Of a DNA stretch of 64,000 nt, positions 1 through 9,957 are shown one piece after another. The translations under genes were made by a program, and so were the position numbers. The notes below the pieces were generated by a model. The model was given only the letters and a program-made list of their open reading frames with translations. It made no database searches and was not told the origin of the DNA. Each line of letters starts with the position of its first letter. Position 1 is the first letter of the stretch. The stretch is from Gayadomonas joobiniege G7 (lineage in GTDB: Bacteria > Pseudomonadota > Gammaproteobacteria > Enterobacterales > Alteromonadaceae): positions 62,001-126,000 of the forward strand of contig NZ_AMRX01000007.1 in NCBI RefSeq assembly GCF_000300815.1. Reading direction: 5' to 3'.

Positions 1-1959
1 AAACCAAATAATGTTGTCCAAACGGTTTCTAAATTCAGGCGTAAAAGTACGCTTAATTTCTGCCATCGCATCTGAACTATGATCCTGCTGTTGAAAACCA
101 ATCGACTGCTTAGTTGTTTCCTGTACACCAGCATTTGTCGTCATCACAAAAACGACATTTCTAAAATCCGCTTTACGACCGTTATTATCGGTTAGGGTGC
201 CGTGATCCATCACCTGTAATAAAATATTAAAAACATCTGGATGTGCTTTTTCTATCTCATCTAATAACACCACTGAATGAGGGTGTTTGATCACTTGATC
301 AGTTAATAATCCCCCTTGATCAAAACCGACATAACCTGGAGGTGCACCAATCAAACGAGATACAGCATGACGTTCCATATATTCAGACATATCAATTCGA
401 ATAAGTTCTATGTCTAATACTTTCGCTAATTGCTGCGTCACTTCCGTTTTGCCGACCCCAGTTGGGCCCGCAAATAAAAAACTACCAATCGGCTTTTGTT
501 CATCTTTTAAACCTGAGCGCGCTAGGCGGATCGCCGCAGTCAGGGTGTCTATAGCTGGGTTTTGGCCAAACACCACCATTTTAAGATTACGCTCTAAATT
601 TTTCAGCACTTCTTTATCCGAGCTAGAAACAGACTTTTCTGGGATACGAGCCATTTTGGCAATAATTTGCTCAACATCCGCAACGTTAATCGTCTTTTTA
701 CGTCGGCTGACTGGCTGCAATCTCTGGTTAGCCCCCGCCTCGTCGATAACATCAATCGCCTTATCTGGTAACCTGCGCTCGTTAATATAACGGGCAGATA
801 ATTCAGCTGCCGCACGAATGGCTTTTTGCGTATAACGCACGCTGTGGTGTGTTTCGTATCGCGTTTTTAACCCCATTAAAATTCGGGTCGTGTCCTCAAC
901 CGATGGCTCACTCACATCTACTTTTTGGAATCGACGCACGAGCGCTCTATCTTTTTCAAAGATACCTTGAAACTCCTGATAGGTGGTTGAGCCAATACAC
1001 TTGAGTTTACCGCCCGATAACAAAGGTTTTAATAAATTAGATGCATCCATCACACCGCCAGACGCAGCACCTGCACCTATAATAGTATGTATTTCATCAA
1101 TAAATAAAATTGAGTGAGGGTCTTTTTCAAGCTCTTTTAACAAGGCTTTAAAACGCTTTTCAAAATCGCCTCGGTACTTAGTCCCTGCTAATAAAGCCCC
1201 CATATCCAACGAATAAATTGTCGCTTCGGCAATCACTTCGGGCACTTCTTTTTTAATTATTCTATAGGCTAACCCTTCGGCAATAGCCGTCTTACCAACG
1301 CCTGCTTCACCAACTAGTAAAGGGTTATTTTTACGACGACGACACAATACTTGAATGGTGCGTTCCACTTCTTTTTCGCGACCGATCAGAGGGTCTATTT
1401 TACCCAATTCAGCTTCACGATTCAGATTAAGCGCAAAGGACGCAAGCATGTTGCCTTTTTCGTTTGTTTCACCTTCATCTTGCTCAAAGCTCGACTCTTC
1501 AGAGCCGTCTGATTGTTCAGATTCGTGTTTTTTGATGCCATGCGAAATAAAGTTAACAATATCTAACCTTGATATATCCATCTTTTTAAGCAGATAAACG
1601 GCTTGCGACTCTTGTTCACTAAATATGGCAACTAATACATTCGCCCCAGTAACTTCGGTTTTACCCGAAGACTGCACATGAAAAACGGCACGCTGTAAAA
1701 CCCGCTGAAAGCCAAGCGTTGGTTGTGTTTCTCTCTCATCATCTTCTTGCGGGATCACAGGTGTGGTTTCGTTGATAAAATTGCTCAACTCTTGCTCAAT
1801 TGATTGCAATTCAGCACCACAGGCCTGTAAAGCTTCAATTGCTGCTGGGTTACGCAGCAATGCTAACAACAGGTGTTCAACAGTCATAAACTCATGACGT
1901 CGCTGACGAGCGTCCCTGAACGCATCATTTAAAGTCGTTTCTAAATCTTTATTCAGCAT
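1..1959 (-). CDS. clpA: ATP-dependent Clp protease ATPase subunit ClpA (3' end cut by window)
   Basis: AAA+ unfoldase that feeds substrates to the ClpP peptidase in the cytoplasm. The start codon is the ATG at 1957-1959, giving a protein that opens MLNKDLETTLNDAFRDAR, a typical Clp N-domain. Two nucleotide-binding domains are visible: Walker A GEAGVGKT with FIDEIHT in the first, and GPTGVGKT with LLDEIEKAHPDVFN in the second. An acidic linker (SEQSDGSEESSFEQDEGE) separates the N-domain from the first AAA domain, as in ClpA and not ClpB, and there is no ClpB-type middle coiled coil. About 653 codons are present; E. coli ClpA has 758, so roughly the last hundred residues lie outside the window. 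It lies 32 bp downstream of clpS and is probably co-transcribed with it. Confidence 0.97.
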   Translation of the reverse strand, partial: MLNKDLETTLNDAFRDARQRRHEFMTVEHLLLALLRNPAAIEALQACGAELQSIEQELSNFINETTPVIPQEDDERETQPTLGFQRVLQRAVFHVQSSGKTEVTGANVLVAIFSEQESQAVYLLKKMDISRLDIVNFISHGIKKHESEQSDGSEESSFEQDEGETNEKGNMLASFALNLNREAELGKIDPLIGREKEVERTIQVLCRRRKNNPLLVGEAGVGKTAIAEGLAYRIIKKEVPEVIAEATIYSLDMGALLAGTKYRGDFEKRFKALLKELEKDPHSILFIDEIHTIIGAGAASGGVMDASNLLKPLLSGGKLKCIGSTTYQEFQGIFEKDRALVRRFQKVDVSEPSVEDTTRILMGLKTRYETHHSVRYTQKAIRAAAELSARYINERRLPDKAIDVIDEAGANQRLQPVSRRKKTINVADVEQIIAKMARIPEKSVSSSDKEVLKNLERNLKMVVFGQNPAIDTLTAAIRLARSGLKDEQKPIGSFLFAGPTGVGKTEVTQQLAKVLDIELIRIDMSEYMERHAVSRLIGAPPGYVGFDQGGLLTDQVIKHPHSVVLLDEIEKAHPDVFNILLQVMDHGTLTDNNGRKADFRNVVFVMTTNAGVQETTKQSIGFQQQDHSSDAMAEIKRTFTPEFRNRLDNIIWF

Positions 1960-1991
1960 AGGAACTCCACAGGCTAGTTAAAACGGAATAT

Positions 1992-2315
1992 TCAGGCTTG
2001 CTCCATGGTACACATTAGCGGATGTTGATTATCTCTCGCGTAACGGTTCACCTGAGCAACTTTAGTCTCTGCAATGCCATACGGATACACACCACAGATC
2101 CCTTTTCCTTCATAATGAACTGTCAACATGATTTGTGTTGCAGCTTCACTGTCTTTATTAAAAAACTTCATTAAAACGTCGATCACAAAATCCATCGGTG
2201 TATAGTCATCATTATTTAATACCACTTTGTACAGCGGCGGGGATTTGAGCTTTTTAGCTTCAATATCTTTAACGGCTTCGTAATCATTAAACAGATCTGA
2301 GTCTTCTTTACTCAT
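1992..2315 (-). CDS. clpS: ATP-dependent Clp protease adaptor ClpS
   Basis: Adaptor that binds N-degron substrates (bulky hydrophobic N-termini) and hands them to the ClpA N-domain. The 107-residue length matches the family. The core is clear: [25 protein letters not shown], where NDDYTPM forms the N-degron pocket, followed by [28 protein letters not shown]. The flexible acidic N-terminus ([19 protein letters not shown]) is as expected. It is the first gene of a clpS-clpA operon and is divergent from cspD across about 270 bp. No strong Shine-Dalgarno sequence is seen before the ATG at 2315. Confidence 0.97.
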   Translation of the reverse strand: MSKEDSDLFNDYEAVKDIEAKKLKSPPLYKVVLNNDDYTPMDFVIDVLMKFFNKDSEAATQIMLTVHYEGKGICGVYPYGIAETKVAQVNRYARDNQHPLMCTMEQA

Positions 2316-2453
2316 AATTCAATATAGCTCGCGAATTAATTCTGTGCACTAAATTATTTTAAACTACTATACCTTAGCAATATGTTAATTCCGATAAAAA
2401 AGGGTAAAAACGCACACTTTTCATGACCAATGCAAGATTTTTTATAATAACAC

Positions 2454-2481
2454 TTGACTATTCGGCTAAATTATCTACAGT
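2454..2481 (+). promoter_or_regulatory. Candidate sigma-70 promoter of cspD
   Basis: TTGACT at 2454-2459, a 16-bp spacer, then TACAGT at 2476-2481. The -35 is good and the -10 is weak (4 of 6). It would give a 5' leader of roughly 100 nt before the cspD ATG at 2586; long leaders are common in cold-shock-family genes. The rest of the 2316-2585 gap is AT-rich and shows nothing else I can name. Confidence 0.35.
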
Positions 2482-2585
2482 TTAACATGTAGTCATTATG
2501 GATGATTTCAAGTAGTACATGTTTGATGACTCATTTTTCGTTTTTTCATTTTTCGATTTTTCAAAGTATAGAAGGAAGTTGCAGT

Positions 2586-2801
2586 ATGGCTACTGGTAAA
2601 GTTAAATGGTTCAATAATGCTAAAGGTTTTGGTTTTATCGTACCTGAAGATAGAGAAGAAGATGTTTTTGCGCATTATTCAACAATTAACATGGATGGTT
2701 ACCGGACTTTAAAAGCGGGTCAAGAGGTTGAGTTTGAGCTTGAAGAGGGCCCAAAAGGATTACATGCGACTAATATCAAAGTACCCAATATGGTTAAGTA
2801 A
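2586..2801 (+). CDS. cspD: Cold-shock-domain protein, CspD-like
   Basis: Small single-stranded nucleic-acid-binding protein of 71 residues with a complete cold-shock domain. RNP1 is KGFGFI and RNP2 is the DVFAHYS region, with the FAH core. The start at ATG 2586 is chosen because [11 protein letters not shown] is the conserved beginning and GAAGGA lies at the right distance upstream; the open frame extends further 5' but that part looks unrelated to the family. CspD is assigned over CspA because of the divergent clpS-clpA neighbourhood, which in E. coli hosts cspD, a stationary-phase replication inhibitor. Whether this copy has the CspD or a general RNA-chaperone role cannot be settled from sequence. 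Confidence 0.9.
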   Translation: MATGKVKWFNNAKGFGFIVPEDREEDVFAHYSTINMDGYRTLKAGQEVEFELEEGPKGLHATNIKVPNMVK

Positions 2802-2824
2802 AATTTTTTAATCTTACTTACAAC

Positions 2825-2850
2825 AAAAAAAGCAGCTTAGCTGCTTTTTT
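2825..2850. terminator. Bidirectional rho-independent terminator (cspD / DUF2835)
   Basis: AAAAAAGCAGCTTAGCTGCTTTTTT: a GCAGC/GCTGC stem flanked by an A-run on one side and a T-run on the other, so it works in both directions. It lies between the convergent ends of cspD and the DUF2835 gene. Confidence 0.85.
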
Positions 2851-2869
2851 TGATCCCAGCTTTTAGTTA

Positions 2870-3094
2870 TTAATGGCTTACGCGTACAAACTCAACTATT
2901 TTATTATTTTCATCAATTAATAAACGAAACCTTCCGCGTATTCCCAGCGCATCAATGTGGTTGCGAATTCGACTAACAGGAAGCTGAACTCTTACCCCTT
3001 CTTCACTTATTAATACAGCATGCTGAACCTGACCATAATAGATTGCAAGGCAATCACTGTAGCTCATCCTTAAGCTAAAATAATATTCTTTCAT
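2870..3094 (-). CDS. DUF2835 family protein
   Basis: Small 74-residue protein recognised as DUF2835 from the pattern YYFSLRMSYSDCLAIYYG...VRVQLPVSRIRNHI...GIRGRFRLLIDENNKI. The family is short, found mostly in gammaproteobacteria and has no known function. No signal peptide or membrane segment is seen, so it is probably cytoplasmic. It follows pepN by 11 bp and is the last gene of the long minus-strand run, ending at the shared terminator. Family identity is by recognition of the conserved pattern; a profile search would confirm it. Confidence 0.75.
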   Translation of the reverse strand: MKEYYFSLRMSYSDCLAIYYGQVQHAVLISEEGVRVQLPVSRIRNHIDALGIRGRFRLLIDENNKIVEFVRVSH

Positions 3095-3105
3095 ATTCGC
3101 CTTAA

Positions 3106-5706
3106 TTAAGATGCCAGCGACTTTGAAATCTTTTCGTACAAGTCTGAACTCAGCCCATCTAATGCAGACAGTCTTTGTAATTCACTTTTAATTAGCGTTT
3201 GTCGACCAAGATCAAGTTTGTGATACTGAATGAGCGGTGTGATCATACGAGCCGCTACTTGTGGGTTAATTGCATTAAGTTTTTCAATAGCGCGTGAGAC
3301 TAATTGATAACCTCGACCGTCCGACCGATGAAATTGTGCATGGTTAAACATTGCAAACTGCCCGAACAGTGCACGGACCTTATTTGGATTATTCCAATTA
3401 AAATCAGGGTGTGATTGCAATTTTTCGATGTTCGTAAAAATCTCATCTGTATCTTGTTTGGCTTGCAGTGCAAACCATTTATCCATCACTAAAGAGTCTC
3501 CGCGCCACGATTGATCAAAGTCGTCCATCAACTGCTTGAAGACATTTTTATCGCTAACGCCTGCTGCTTGCAAAATAGACAAGCGGTCGGTCATATTGTC
3601 AGCGCCTTGATAAAATTCGCCTAGCTGCTCCCCAATATCAGCATAATTAGCCATTGCCAATAGTTTTAAAGATGCACCCCAAAGAGATCTTCGTGCGATC
3701 TCACTTGCATTATACTGATAGTCAGTTGGGGTTGCTTGTTGCCACACTCGATAGAGGCTATCTCCAATTTGATCAACCAAATAAACTTGCAGCGACTGGC
3801 GAGCACGAATTATTTTTTGGGGATTTACTTGCTCAAAATACTCAAGCAACGAAGAAAAACTCGGCACGGTTAAAATTTCAGCTAACAAAGCCTTGTCTAA
3901 CGACTCATCAGCCAACAGTGCACGGAGTACTTGTGCGATTTCTACTGGGTATTCAGTCAACTCACCTTTGACATCTTGACATAGATACTTAATATATAGG
4001 TTTTGCATTAGCTCCCATTTTGCATAATCACTCGTCTCTGCGGGGATCAAGCAACTGAGCTCAGCATCAGAGTACTGATAATTCAGCTTCACTGGCGCAC
4101 TGAAGTCTCTTAACAAACTAAAATAAACAGGTTGCTTGCATGCAAAAGTAAAACTCTGTTCGGCTTGAGTTAAATTAAGTACCTGTTCGGCCCCACCCGT
4201 TAGCTCGGCAGGCTGCCCATCTTGATAATAAAAGGCAATTTTAACCGGTATATGAAGTGGCGCTTTATCCACTTGATCAAAAGTTGCGTGAGTCATTTGC
4301 TGCAACGTCAGCGTTAATGTTTGAGCGACTTGATTATATTCACTGGATACGCTGACCACCGGGGTTCCACTTTGGCTATACCACAATCTAAACTGACTGA
4401 GATCAAGGCCAGAAGCGTCTTGCATTGCGTCAACAAAGTCATCACAAGTAACGGCTTGACCATCAAAACGTTCAAAATACAACGCCATACCTTGTTGAAA
4501 TTTGTCTTCACCCAAAATTGAATGCAGCATACGGATCACTTCGGCACCTTTGTCATACACAGTCACTGTATAAAAGTTATTCATTTCTATTACAGCGTCA
4601 GGTCGGATCGGATGTGACATAGGACTCGCATCTTCGGCAAATTGGTGCTCTCGCATTATCCGTACTTGTTGAATTCGGTTAACTGCACGTGACCCCAAAT
4701 CCATGCTGAACTCTTGATCACGGAATACCGTTAATCCCTCTTTCAAACTAAGTTGAAACCAATCTCGGCAGGTGACCCTATTGCCTGTCCAATTATGAAA
4801 ATATTCATGACCAACGATAGATTCGATACTCAGATAATCAGCGTCTGTTGCACTCTCGCGATCGGCTAAAACACATTTTGAGTTAAAGACATTTAAACCT
4901 TTATTTTCCATCGCCCCCATATTAAAAAAGTCAACGGCAACTATCATGTAAATATCAAGATCATACTCTAGTGAAAAACGTTGCTCGTCCCAAGCCATTG
5001 CAGCTTTTAACGAAGCCATCGCATGTTCGGCGCGCCCTAAATTGCCTTTATCAACAAATAGTTCTAATTGAATATTTCGGCCACTGCGGCTATTAAAACT
5101 ATCTTGTAAAACATCAAAATCACCTGCAACTAGCGCAAATAAATAACAAGGTTTTTTAAAAGGATCAACCCAGGTCACTTTTGTTAACCCTGATGGCAAA
5201 GTTTCTTCAGCGACTTTATTTCCATTCGATAACAAATGCGGATACATACTTTTATCCGCAATAATATGCGTTGTAAAAGCGCCTAAAACATCAGGACGGT
5301 CTTGAAAGTAGGTAATGCGGCGAAAACCTTGTGCTTCGCATTGAGTGCAGTAGGCTCCGCCTGACAAATAAAGACCTTCTAATGCCGTATTATTTACAGG
5401 ATCGATTAAACTTTCGGTCGTTAATACAAATTGCTCGGGTAAATCAGTTAACGTTAGTGTTTCGTTAGTAATTTGGTATTCAGATGCTGTTAATTGGCGG
5501 CCATCCAGCTCAACTCTTTCAAGTTGTTGGTGTTCGCCATTCAACACCAATTTGTTTGCACCTGCTTCTGCGCGGTAATACTCAGTGGTATTTATTACCT
5601 TTGTATTTTCTCCATCAAGATAAAAAGTTAACACTACGTTTTGCACTAAAAACTCAGGTTTTTTGTAATCTTTTAAATATTGTGCGGATGCGTGCTCTGT
5701 TTTCAT
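3106..5706 (-). CDS. pepN: Aminopeptidase N (M1 family)
   Basis: Zinc aminopeptidase that trims N-terminal residues from peptides in the cytoplasm. At 866 residues it is full length. The exopeptidase motif GAMEN lies at about 264-268. The zinc site is HEYFH at 300-304 with the third ligand Glu at about 323 in LKEGLTVF. The C-terminal half is the long helical domain of the E. coli PepN type. The ATG at 5706 has a GAGG upstream. It lies 42 bp after the Na+ symporter gene and 11 bp before the DUF2835 gene, so it may be co-transcribed with them. Confidence 0.96.
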   Translation of the reverse strand: MKTEHASAQYLKDYKKPEFLVQNVVLTFYLDGENTKVINTTEYYRAEAGANKLVLNGEHQQLERVELDGRQLTASEYQITNETLTLTDLPEQFVLTTESLIDPVNNTALEGLYLSGGAYCTQCEAQGFRRITYFQDRPDVLGAFTTHIIADKSMYPHLLSNGNKVAEETLPSGLTKVTWVDPFKKPCYLFALVAGDFDVLQDSFNSRSGRNIQLELFVDKGNLGRAEHAMASLKAAMAWDEQRFSLEYDLDIYMIVAVDFFNMGAMENKGLNVFNSKCVLADRESATDADYLSIESIVGHEYFHNWTGNRVTCRDWFQLSLKEGLTVFRDQEFSMDLGSRAVNRIQQVRIMREHQFAEDASPMSHPIRPDAVIEMNNFYTVTVYDKGAEVIRMLHSILGEDKFQQGMALYFERFDGQAVTCDDFVDAMQDASGLDLSQFRLWYSQSGTPVVSVSSEYNQVAQTLTLTLQQMTHATFDQVDKAPLHIPVKIAFYYQDGQPAELTGGAEQVLNLTQAEQSFTFACKQPVYFSLLRDFSAPVKLNYQYSDAELSCLIPAETSDYAKWELMQNLYIKYLCQDVKGELTEYPVEIAQVLRALLADESLDKALLAEILTVPSFSSLLEYFEQVNPQKIIRARQSLQVYLVDQIGDSLYRVWQQATPTDYQYNASEIARRSLWGASLKLLAMANYADIGEQLGEFYQGADNMTDRLSILQAAGVSDKNVFKQLMDDFDQSWRGDSLVMDKWFALQAKQDTDEIFTNIEKLQSHPDFNWNNPNKVRALFGQFAMFNHAQFHRSDGRGYQLVSRAIEKLNAINPQVAARMITPLIQYHKLDLGRQTLIKSELQRLSALDGLSSDLYEKISKSLAS

Positions 5707-5748
5707 AAAAACCTCAAATAAGACAAGACCAGATGTGCCCAGTTGAAG

Positions 5749-7122
5749 TTAGAGCACACCGATTAAATTTAGAAATACCAATAAGATGATTAGCGGGCAA
5801 ATAAATTGCAATAATACACGCAGGACAGTCAGTTGTTTAGTATTGATATTCAATTCACCATTCAGCCTATCTGCTGCGACTTTCCAACCGACAAATAAAG
5901 AGATGAAAAAACCTCCGAGTGGCAACATCACATTTGCAGTCAATGAATCTATCCATTCAAAGAGACTATGGCTGGTTCCGAATAAGGCGAGTCGGGTCCA
6001 ATCGTGACCAACAAACGAAAAAATACTCAATAAACTCAACAGCCATAGGCCAAAACCCGCTGCTATCGCAGCTTGCACTCGGCTAAAGCCTTTTGACTCT
6101 ATAAGCCAGGCAACACTAGATTCAATCAAAGCTATCGCTGAGGTGAAAGCGGCAAATACCAACATAATAAAAAATAGACTGCCTAGAAGACGCCCGCCAG
6201 GCATTTGTCCAAACGCTAACGGCAAGGTCTGAAAAATCAAACCTGGTCCTGCCCCGGGCTCTAATTGAAAAGCAAATACAATCGGGAAAATGGCTAAACC
6301 CGCCAATAATGCAACACAAGTGTCAGCAATAGCGATCCAAATTGAGGATTTAATAATTGAGGTATTTTTAGGTAAATACGCACCATACATGATCATAATG
6401 CCAGATGCCAAACTTAAGCTGAAGAAAGAATGGCCAAGTGCCGTTAGCACACTTTCCGTTGTCAATTTATCAAAGTCGGCGGCAAACATAAAATTAAAAG
6501 CCGCTGTAAAATCTCCGTAAACCGCTGAATAACCGACAATAAATAGTAATAATACTAACATGCCAGGCATCATAAAACGGGTCGCTTTTTCGAGCCCGTT
6601 TTGAACCCCTTTTGCAACAACAACCACTGTCACTATTAAAACAATACTGGTCCACGAAAGTAATTGAACTGGTGAGCTGACAAAAAGTTCAAACGTATCT
6701 TGCAAATATGCTGGGCTGGCACCGGCAAACCCTCCCCCGGCAGCTTTAAATACATACGCCAAGGCCCAACCTGCAACCACAGCATAAAAAGACAGTATCA
6801 GGTAACCCGCTATTACTCCCATAGCACCGACAAACCGCCAAGCAGGCGCAGATTTATTTTCTTGCACAACTCGGGCCACTGAGCGCATTGGACTTTGTCG
6901 TCCTTGTTTGCCCAAATAAACTTCAGCGATCATAACGGGTACACCAATTATCGCAATACAAGCTAAATAGACTAATACAAAAGCACCGCCACCATTTTCC
7001 CCCATAATGTAAGGAAACTTCCAAATATTTCCAAGGCCCACGGCTGCCCCAGTTGCAGCTAGGACGTAGGTCAGACGATTAGACCATTGCCCATGAACAA
7101 CCTGTGAAGGTTTGCAAGACAT
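5749..7122 (-). CDS. Neurotransmitter:sodium symporter (NSS/SNF) family transporter
   Basis: Inner-membrane Na+-coupled symporter, probably for an amino acid; the substrate cannot be read from sequence. The N-terminus WSNRLTYVLAATGAAVGLGNIWKFPY is the conserved first transmembrane helix of the family, whose unwound region binds Na+ and substrate. The 457 residues form about 11-12 hydrophobic segments, as in bacterial LeuT-like members. AGGAG lies before the ATG at 7122. It starts 19 bp after prc and is followed by pepN, so periplasmic proteolysis, amino-acid import and peptide trimming lie side by side; a functional link is inference only. Confidence 0.9.
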   Translation of the reverse strand: MSCKPSQVVHGQWSNRLTYVLAATGAAVGLGNIWKFPYIMGENGGGAFVLVYLACIAIIGVPVMIAEVYLGKQGRQSPMRSVARVVQENKSAPAWRFVGAMGVIAGYLILSFYAVVAGWALAYVFKAAGGGFAGASPAYLQDTFELFVSSPVQLLSWTSIVLIVTVVVVAKGVQNGLEKATRFMMPGMLVLLLFIVGYSAVYGDFTAAFNFMFAADFDKLTTESVLTALGHSFFSLSLASGIMIMYGAYLPKNTSIIKSSIWIAIADTCVALLAGLAIFPIVFAFQLEPGAGPGLIFQTLPLAFGQMPGGRLLGSLFFIMLVFAAFTSAIALIESSVAWLIESKGFSRVQAAIAAGFGLWLLSLLSIFSFVGHDWTRLALFGTSHSLFEWIDSLTANVMLPLGGFFISLFVGWKVAADRLNGELNINTKQLTVLRVLLQFICPLIILLVFLNLIGVL

Positions 7123-7141
7123 ATGAGGCTCCTGTATTGAG

Positions 7142-9181
7142 TTATTTTTTTACGATACGCGTATCCAGTTTAAGGTAGTCAAACATAATGTTAGCTGTTT
7201 CTTGTAAAAATACATCTTTGCCTTCAATATCTTCAGGGATGTCTTCTACCGATTCGACTTTTTCTTTACCTGCTCTTAAAAGTCTCTCATTCGCCCGTTG
7301 TAGACGTTTTAGTTTAGCTTCATCACGTTCGGCCAAACGAACTTTTTCGTTCAATGATTCATATTTTTTGTCTTTATTCTTTTTGTATTCTTCAATGTCT
7401 TCAAAAATATATTTAAATTCAGGGCTCTGTTTAATACGAGCTTGGTGCCTTTCAGTGAGTGTCTGAATAACACGCTCATCCACTAAGTCTACCGAGTCGT
7501 AGCGTGCGCTTGGGATTTTATCCCATGGCAAGGCGTTTTCTTCTTTTGCTTCGCCCCACTCGGCAGGATCGATAGCTGTTGGCATTAAAATATCAGGTAC
7601 AACGCCTTTATTCTGCGTACTTCCACCATTGATACGGTAAAATTTAGCAAACGTATATTGAATATGGCCTAAAGGTTTATCTAATAAATCAAAACGTTTT
7701 TCCAATGCTCTGTGTTGCTGCACTGTGCCCTTACCGAAAGTTTGCTCACCAACGATCAAACCGCGTTGGTAATCTTGAATTGCTGCCGAAAAAATTTCAG
7801 ATGCGGAAGCGCTGTATCGATCAACCATCACCAAAAGCGGTCCTGAATAGGCTACTCCAGTATCTCTATCATCCTGAACATTGATTCGATTACCGACACT
7901 GCGTACTTGCACTACAGGCCCATGGTCAATGAATAAACCGGTTAACGCAATAGACTCAGGTAACGATCCCCCACCATTGCCCCGTAAGTCGATAATAATA
8001 CCTTCGACCTGTTCAGTTTTAAGTTCAGCGAGGTGTTTAGCCACATCTTGACTCATGCCGGCATAAAAACTCGGGATTTCAATCACACCAACTTTGCGTC
8101 CTTGATATGGCCCTTGTTCTGGAGTGAATACCTCGTAAGTCGCAGCCCTATCTTCGAGCTTGATTTTGTCCCGAGTTAATACAACGACTTCTGGTTTTTT
8201 ATCTGCCGAGTCGCCTTTCAGCAGCTGCAAACGAACCTGGGTGCCTTTAGGTCCTTTAATCAATTCAACAACATCATCTAAGCGCCAACCGATGACATCT
8301 ACAAACTCTTCATCTTTTTGCGCGACGCCAATAATTTTATCTTCCGGCTTAATCTGCTGAGACTTGTCGGCCGGACCACCTGGTACTAAACTTTTAATCA
8401 CAGTGTAGTCATCTTCGGCATAAAGCACAGCGCCAATACCTTCAAGTGAAAGATTCATCTCCATTTCGAATCGGTCAGCGCGTCGTGGTGACAAATAGCT
8501 GGTATGCGCTTCAATCGAACGCGCAAAAGCATTCATAACAGCCTGAAAAACATCTTCACTTTGAGATTGAGCTAGACGTTTAATCGCCGTTGTATAACGC
8601 TTTTGTAAAAGCTCTTTAATCTTAGGCCATTCTTTATCTGCTAGTTTTAGGTTTAATGCGTCGTATTTAACTCTATGCGCCCAATAGTCTTTTAACTCAT
8701 CAACACTTTTAGCCCAGTCGGCCTCTTCTCTGTCATAATAATACTTGTCATCAGTGTCGAATTTAAGTTCTGTATTTAAAACGCTTAACGCATACTCGTA
8801 CATCTGCTTGCGGCGTTGCAGATTTAATTCGTACATGTCGTAAACAAAACCTAACTCGCCGCGATAAAAAGCTTCGTCAAAATCATTTTGATGTTCGGAC
8901 ATTTGATCGATATCAGACTGCAAAAAGAACTGTTTATTATAATCTAACTGATCAATATACCGCTGAAACACTTTTTGCGAAAAACTGTTATCAACGGCAA
9001 AACGTTTGTAATGCTGACGCGTAAACAATTGATAAATCCTTTTGCTTGCCAATGCATGTTGAGCTTCCTGATGCAGTTCAGGTAACTCTAGCGTTTTATC
9101 ATCTGAGCTGGTTTCTGCCAGACCGGTTAAACTAAAAGATAATAAAAACGTCAGCAATAGGCTGCGCTTAAGCATTCTCAT
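7142..9181 (-). CDS. prc: Carboxy-terminal processing protease Prc/Tsp
   Basis: Periplasmic tail-specific protease (S41) that degrades or matures proteins with certain C-termini, for example PBP3 in E. coli. The chosen start is the ATG at 9181, which has GGAGTG 6 nt upstream; a GTG at 9190 is in frame. A signal peptide (MLKRSLLLTFLLSFSLTGLAE) is followed by a helical N-domain and a PDZ domain at about 235-320 (LEGIGAVLYAEDDYTVIKSLVPGGPA). The S41 core has IIIDLRGNGGGS and a Ser-Lys dyad in SASASE (about 457-462) and TFGKGTVQ (Lys about 484). The family's C-terminal domain follows. Length of 679 residues matches E. coli Prc (682). It sits 62 bp after proQ, the same order as in E. coli. Confidence 0.96.
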   Translation of the reverse strand: MRMLKRSLLLTFLLSFSLTGLAETSSDDKTLELPELHQEAQHALASKRIYQLFTRQHYKRFAVDNSFSQKVFQRYIDQLDYNKQFFLQSDIDQMSEHQNDFDEAFYRGELGFVYDMYELNLQRRKQMYEYALSVLNTELKFDTDDKYYYDREEADWAKSVDELKDYWAHRVKYDALNLKLADKEWPKIKELLQKRYTTAIKRLAQSQSEDVFQAVMNAFARSIEAHTSYLSPRRADRFEMEMNLSLEGIGAVLYAEDDYTVIKSLVPGGPADKSQQIKPEDKIIGVAQKDEEFVDVIGWRLDDVVELIKGPKGTQVRLQLLKGDSADKKPEVVVLTRDKIKLEDRAATYEVFTPEQGPYQGRKVGVIEIPSFYAGMSQDVAKHLAELKTEQVEGIIIDLRGNGGGSLPESIALTGLFIDHGPVVQVRSVGNRINVQDDRDTGVAYSGPLLVMVDRYSASASEIFSAAIQDYQRGLIVGEQTFGKGTVQQHRALEKRFDLLDKPLGHIQYTFAKFYRINGGSTQNKGVVPDILMPTAIDPAEWGEAKEENALPWDKIPSARYDSVDLVDERVIQTLTERHQARIKQSPEFKYIFEDIEEYKKNKDKKYESLNEKVRLAERDEAKLKRLQRANERLLRAGKEKVESVEDIPEDIEGKDVFLQETANIMFDYLKLDTRIVKK

Positions 9182-9243
9182 ACGAATCACTCCGAAATCA
9201 GATTTTGGTACTTACCACTATTATTGCGTAAGTCACCGAAATA

Positions 9244-9942
9244 TTAGGATAAATTTTTGCGCTCGGTTTTCACCGTCATACCGGTTGGTGTCTCTACCAC
9301 CACATCGTCACCATTGACTTCACGTATAGTACATTTAACTGGTGATTGACCGAGACGAATATAGGCCTGCATACCTGGGCTTAAGTTCCCTTCAATTGGC
9401 GGTCTCTTTTTAGCCTGAGGTTTTGTTTTATTAGCGCTTGGGTTTGCAGGGTTAGATGTTTTAACACGCCCTGCTACTTTTGCACGGCCACTTTTTTTGT
9501 CCGTCTGTGTTTTTTGTTTACGGCGCTCTGCAAATTTTTGTTTACTTTGTTTCAACTGCTCAGCGGCATAATCAGCGTGCTCTTTTTCGATTTTACCAGC
9601 TTCGTTGCCTTCTAAATCAACTCGGATTGCATCTGTTTTGATACTTTGTAGATAACGCCAACTCGAAGTATATCGGCGTAGTGCCGCTCTCAGTCCGGTT
9701 CTGGAGACAGGAGCCTGATCATCTAAGCGCGCAACCATGTCTTTAAAAATGCCAATTTTTAAAGGTTTTGCTGGCCCCTTTAATGAAAAACAGTTCGGGT
9801 ATTCTTTCGCAAGATAAGCAATAATATCTTCGTTTTTAGTCAATTTTTCTGGTTCAGCCGATGCTGAACGCTCTGTATTTGTATCCATGTGTGCGTTACT
9901 TTCTACTGTGTTATCTGTTGTGTTTTGAGTTGAGTCTTGCAT
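9244..9942 (-). CDS. proQ: RNA chaperone ProQ
   Basis: Global RNA-binding protein that stabilises sRNAs and mRNA 3' ends. An acidic, disordered N-terminal stretch of about 35 residues leads into the FinO/ProQ domain (about 36-150; DIIAYLAKEYPNCF, PLKIGIFKDM, LRAALRRYTSSWRYL). A Lys/Arg-rich linker follows, then the C-terminal ProQ_C (Tudor-like) domain (MQAYIRLGQSPVKCTIREV). The 232-residue length equals E. coli ProQ. It starts 15 bp after the unknown 91-residue gene and precedes prc, a pairing shared with E. coli. Confidence 0.95.
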   Translation of the reverse strand: MQDSTQNTTDNTVESNAHMDTNTERSASAEPEKLTKNEDIIAYLAKEYPNCFSLKGPAKPLKIGIFKDMVARLDDQAPVSRTGLRAALRRYTSSWRYLQSIKTDAIRVDLEGNEAGKIEKEHADYAAEQLKQSKQKFAERRKQKTQTDKKSGRAKVAGRVKTSNPANPSANKTKPQAKKRPPIEGNLSPGMQAYIRLGQSPVKCTIREVNGDDVVVETPTGMTVKTERKNLS

Positions 9943-9957
9943 TAAATTTTTACCATA

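Noticed and set aside
410-790. Open frame on the plus strand inside clpA
   Set aside because: It is a shadow of the clpA reading frame; clpA motifs run through the whole segment.
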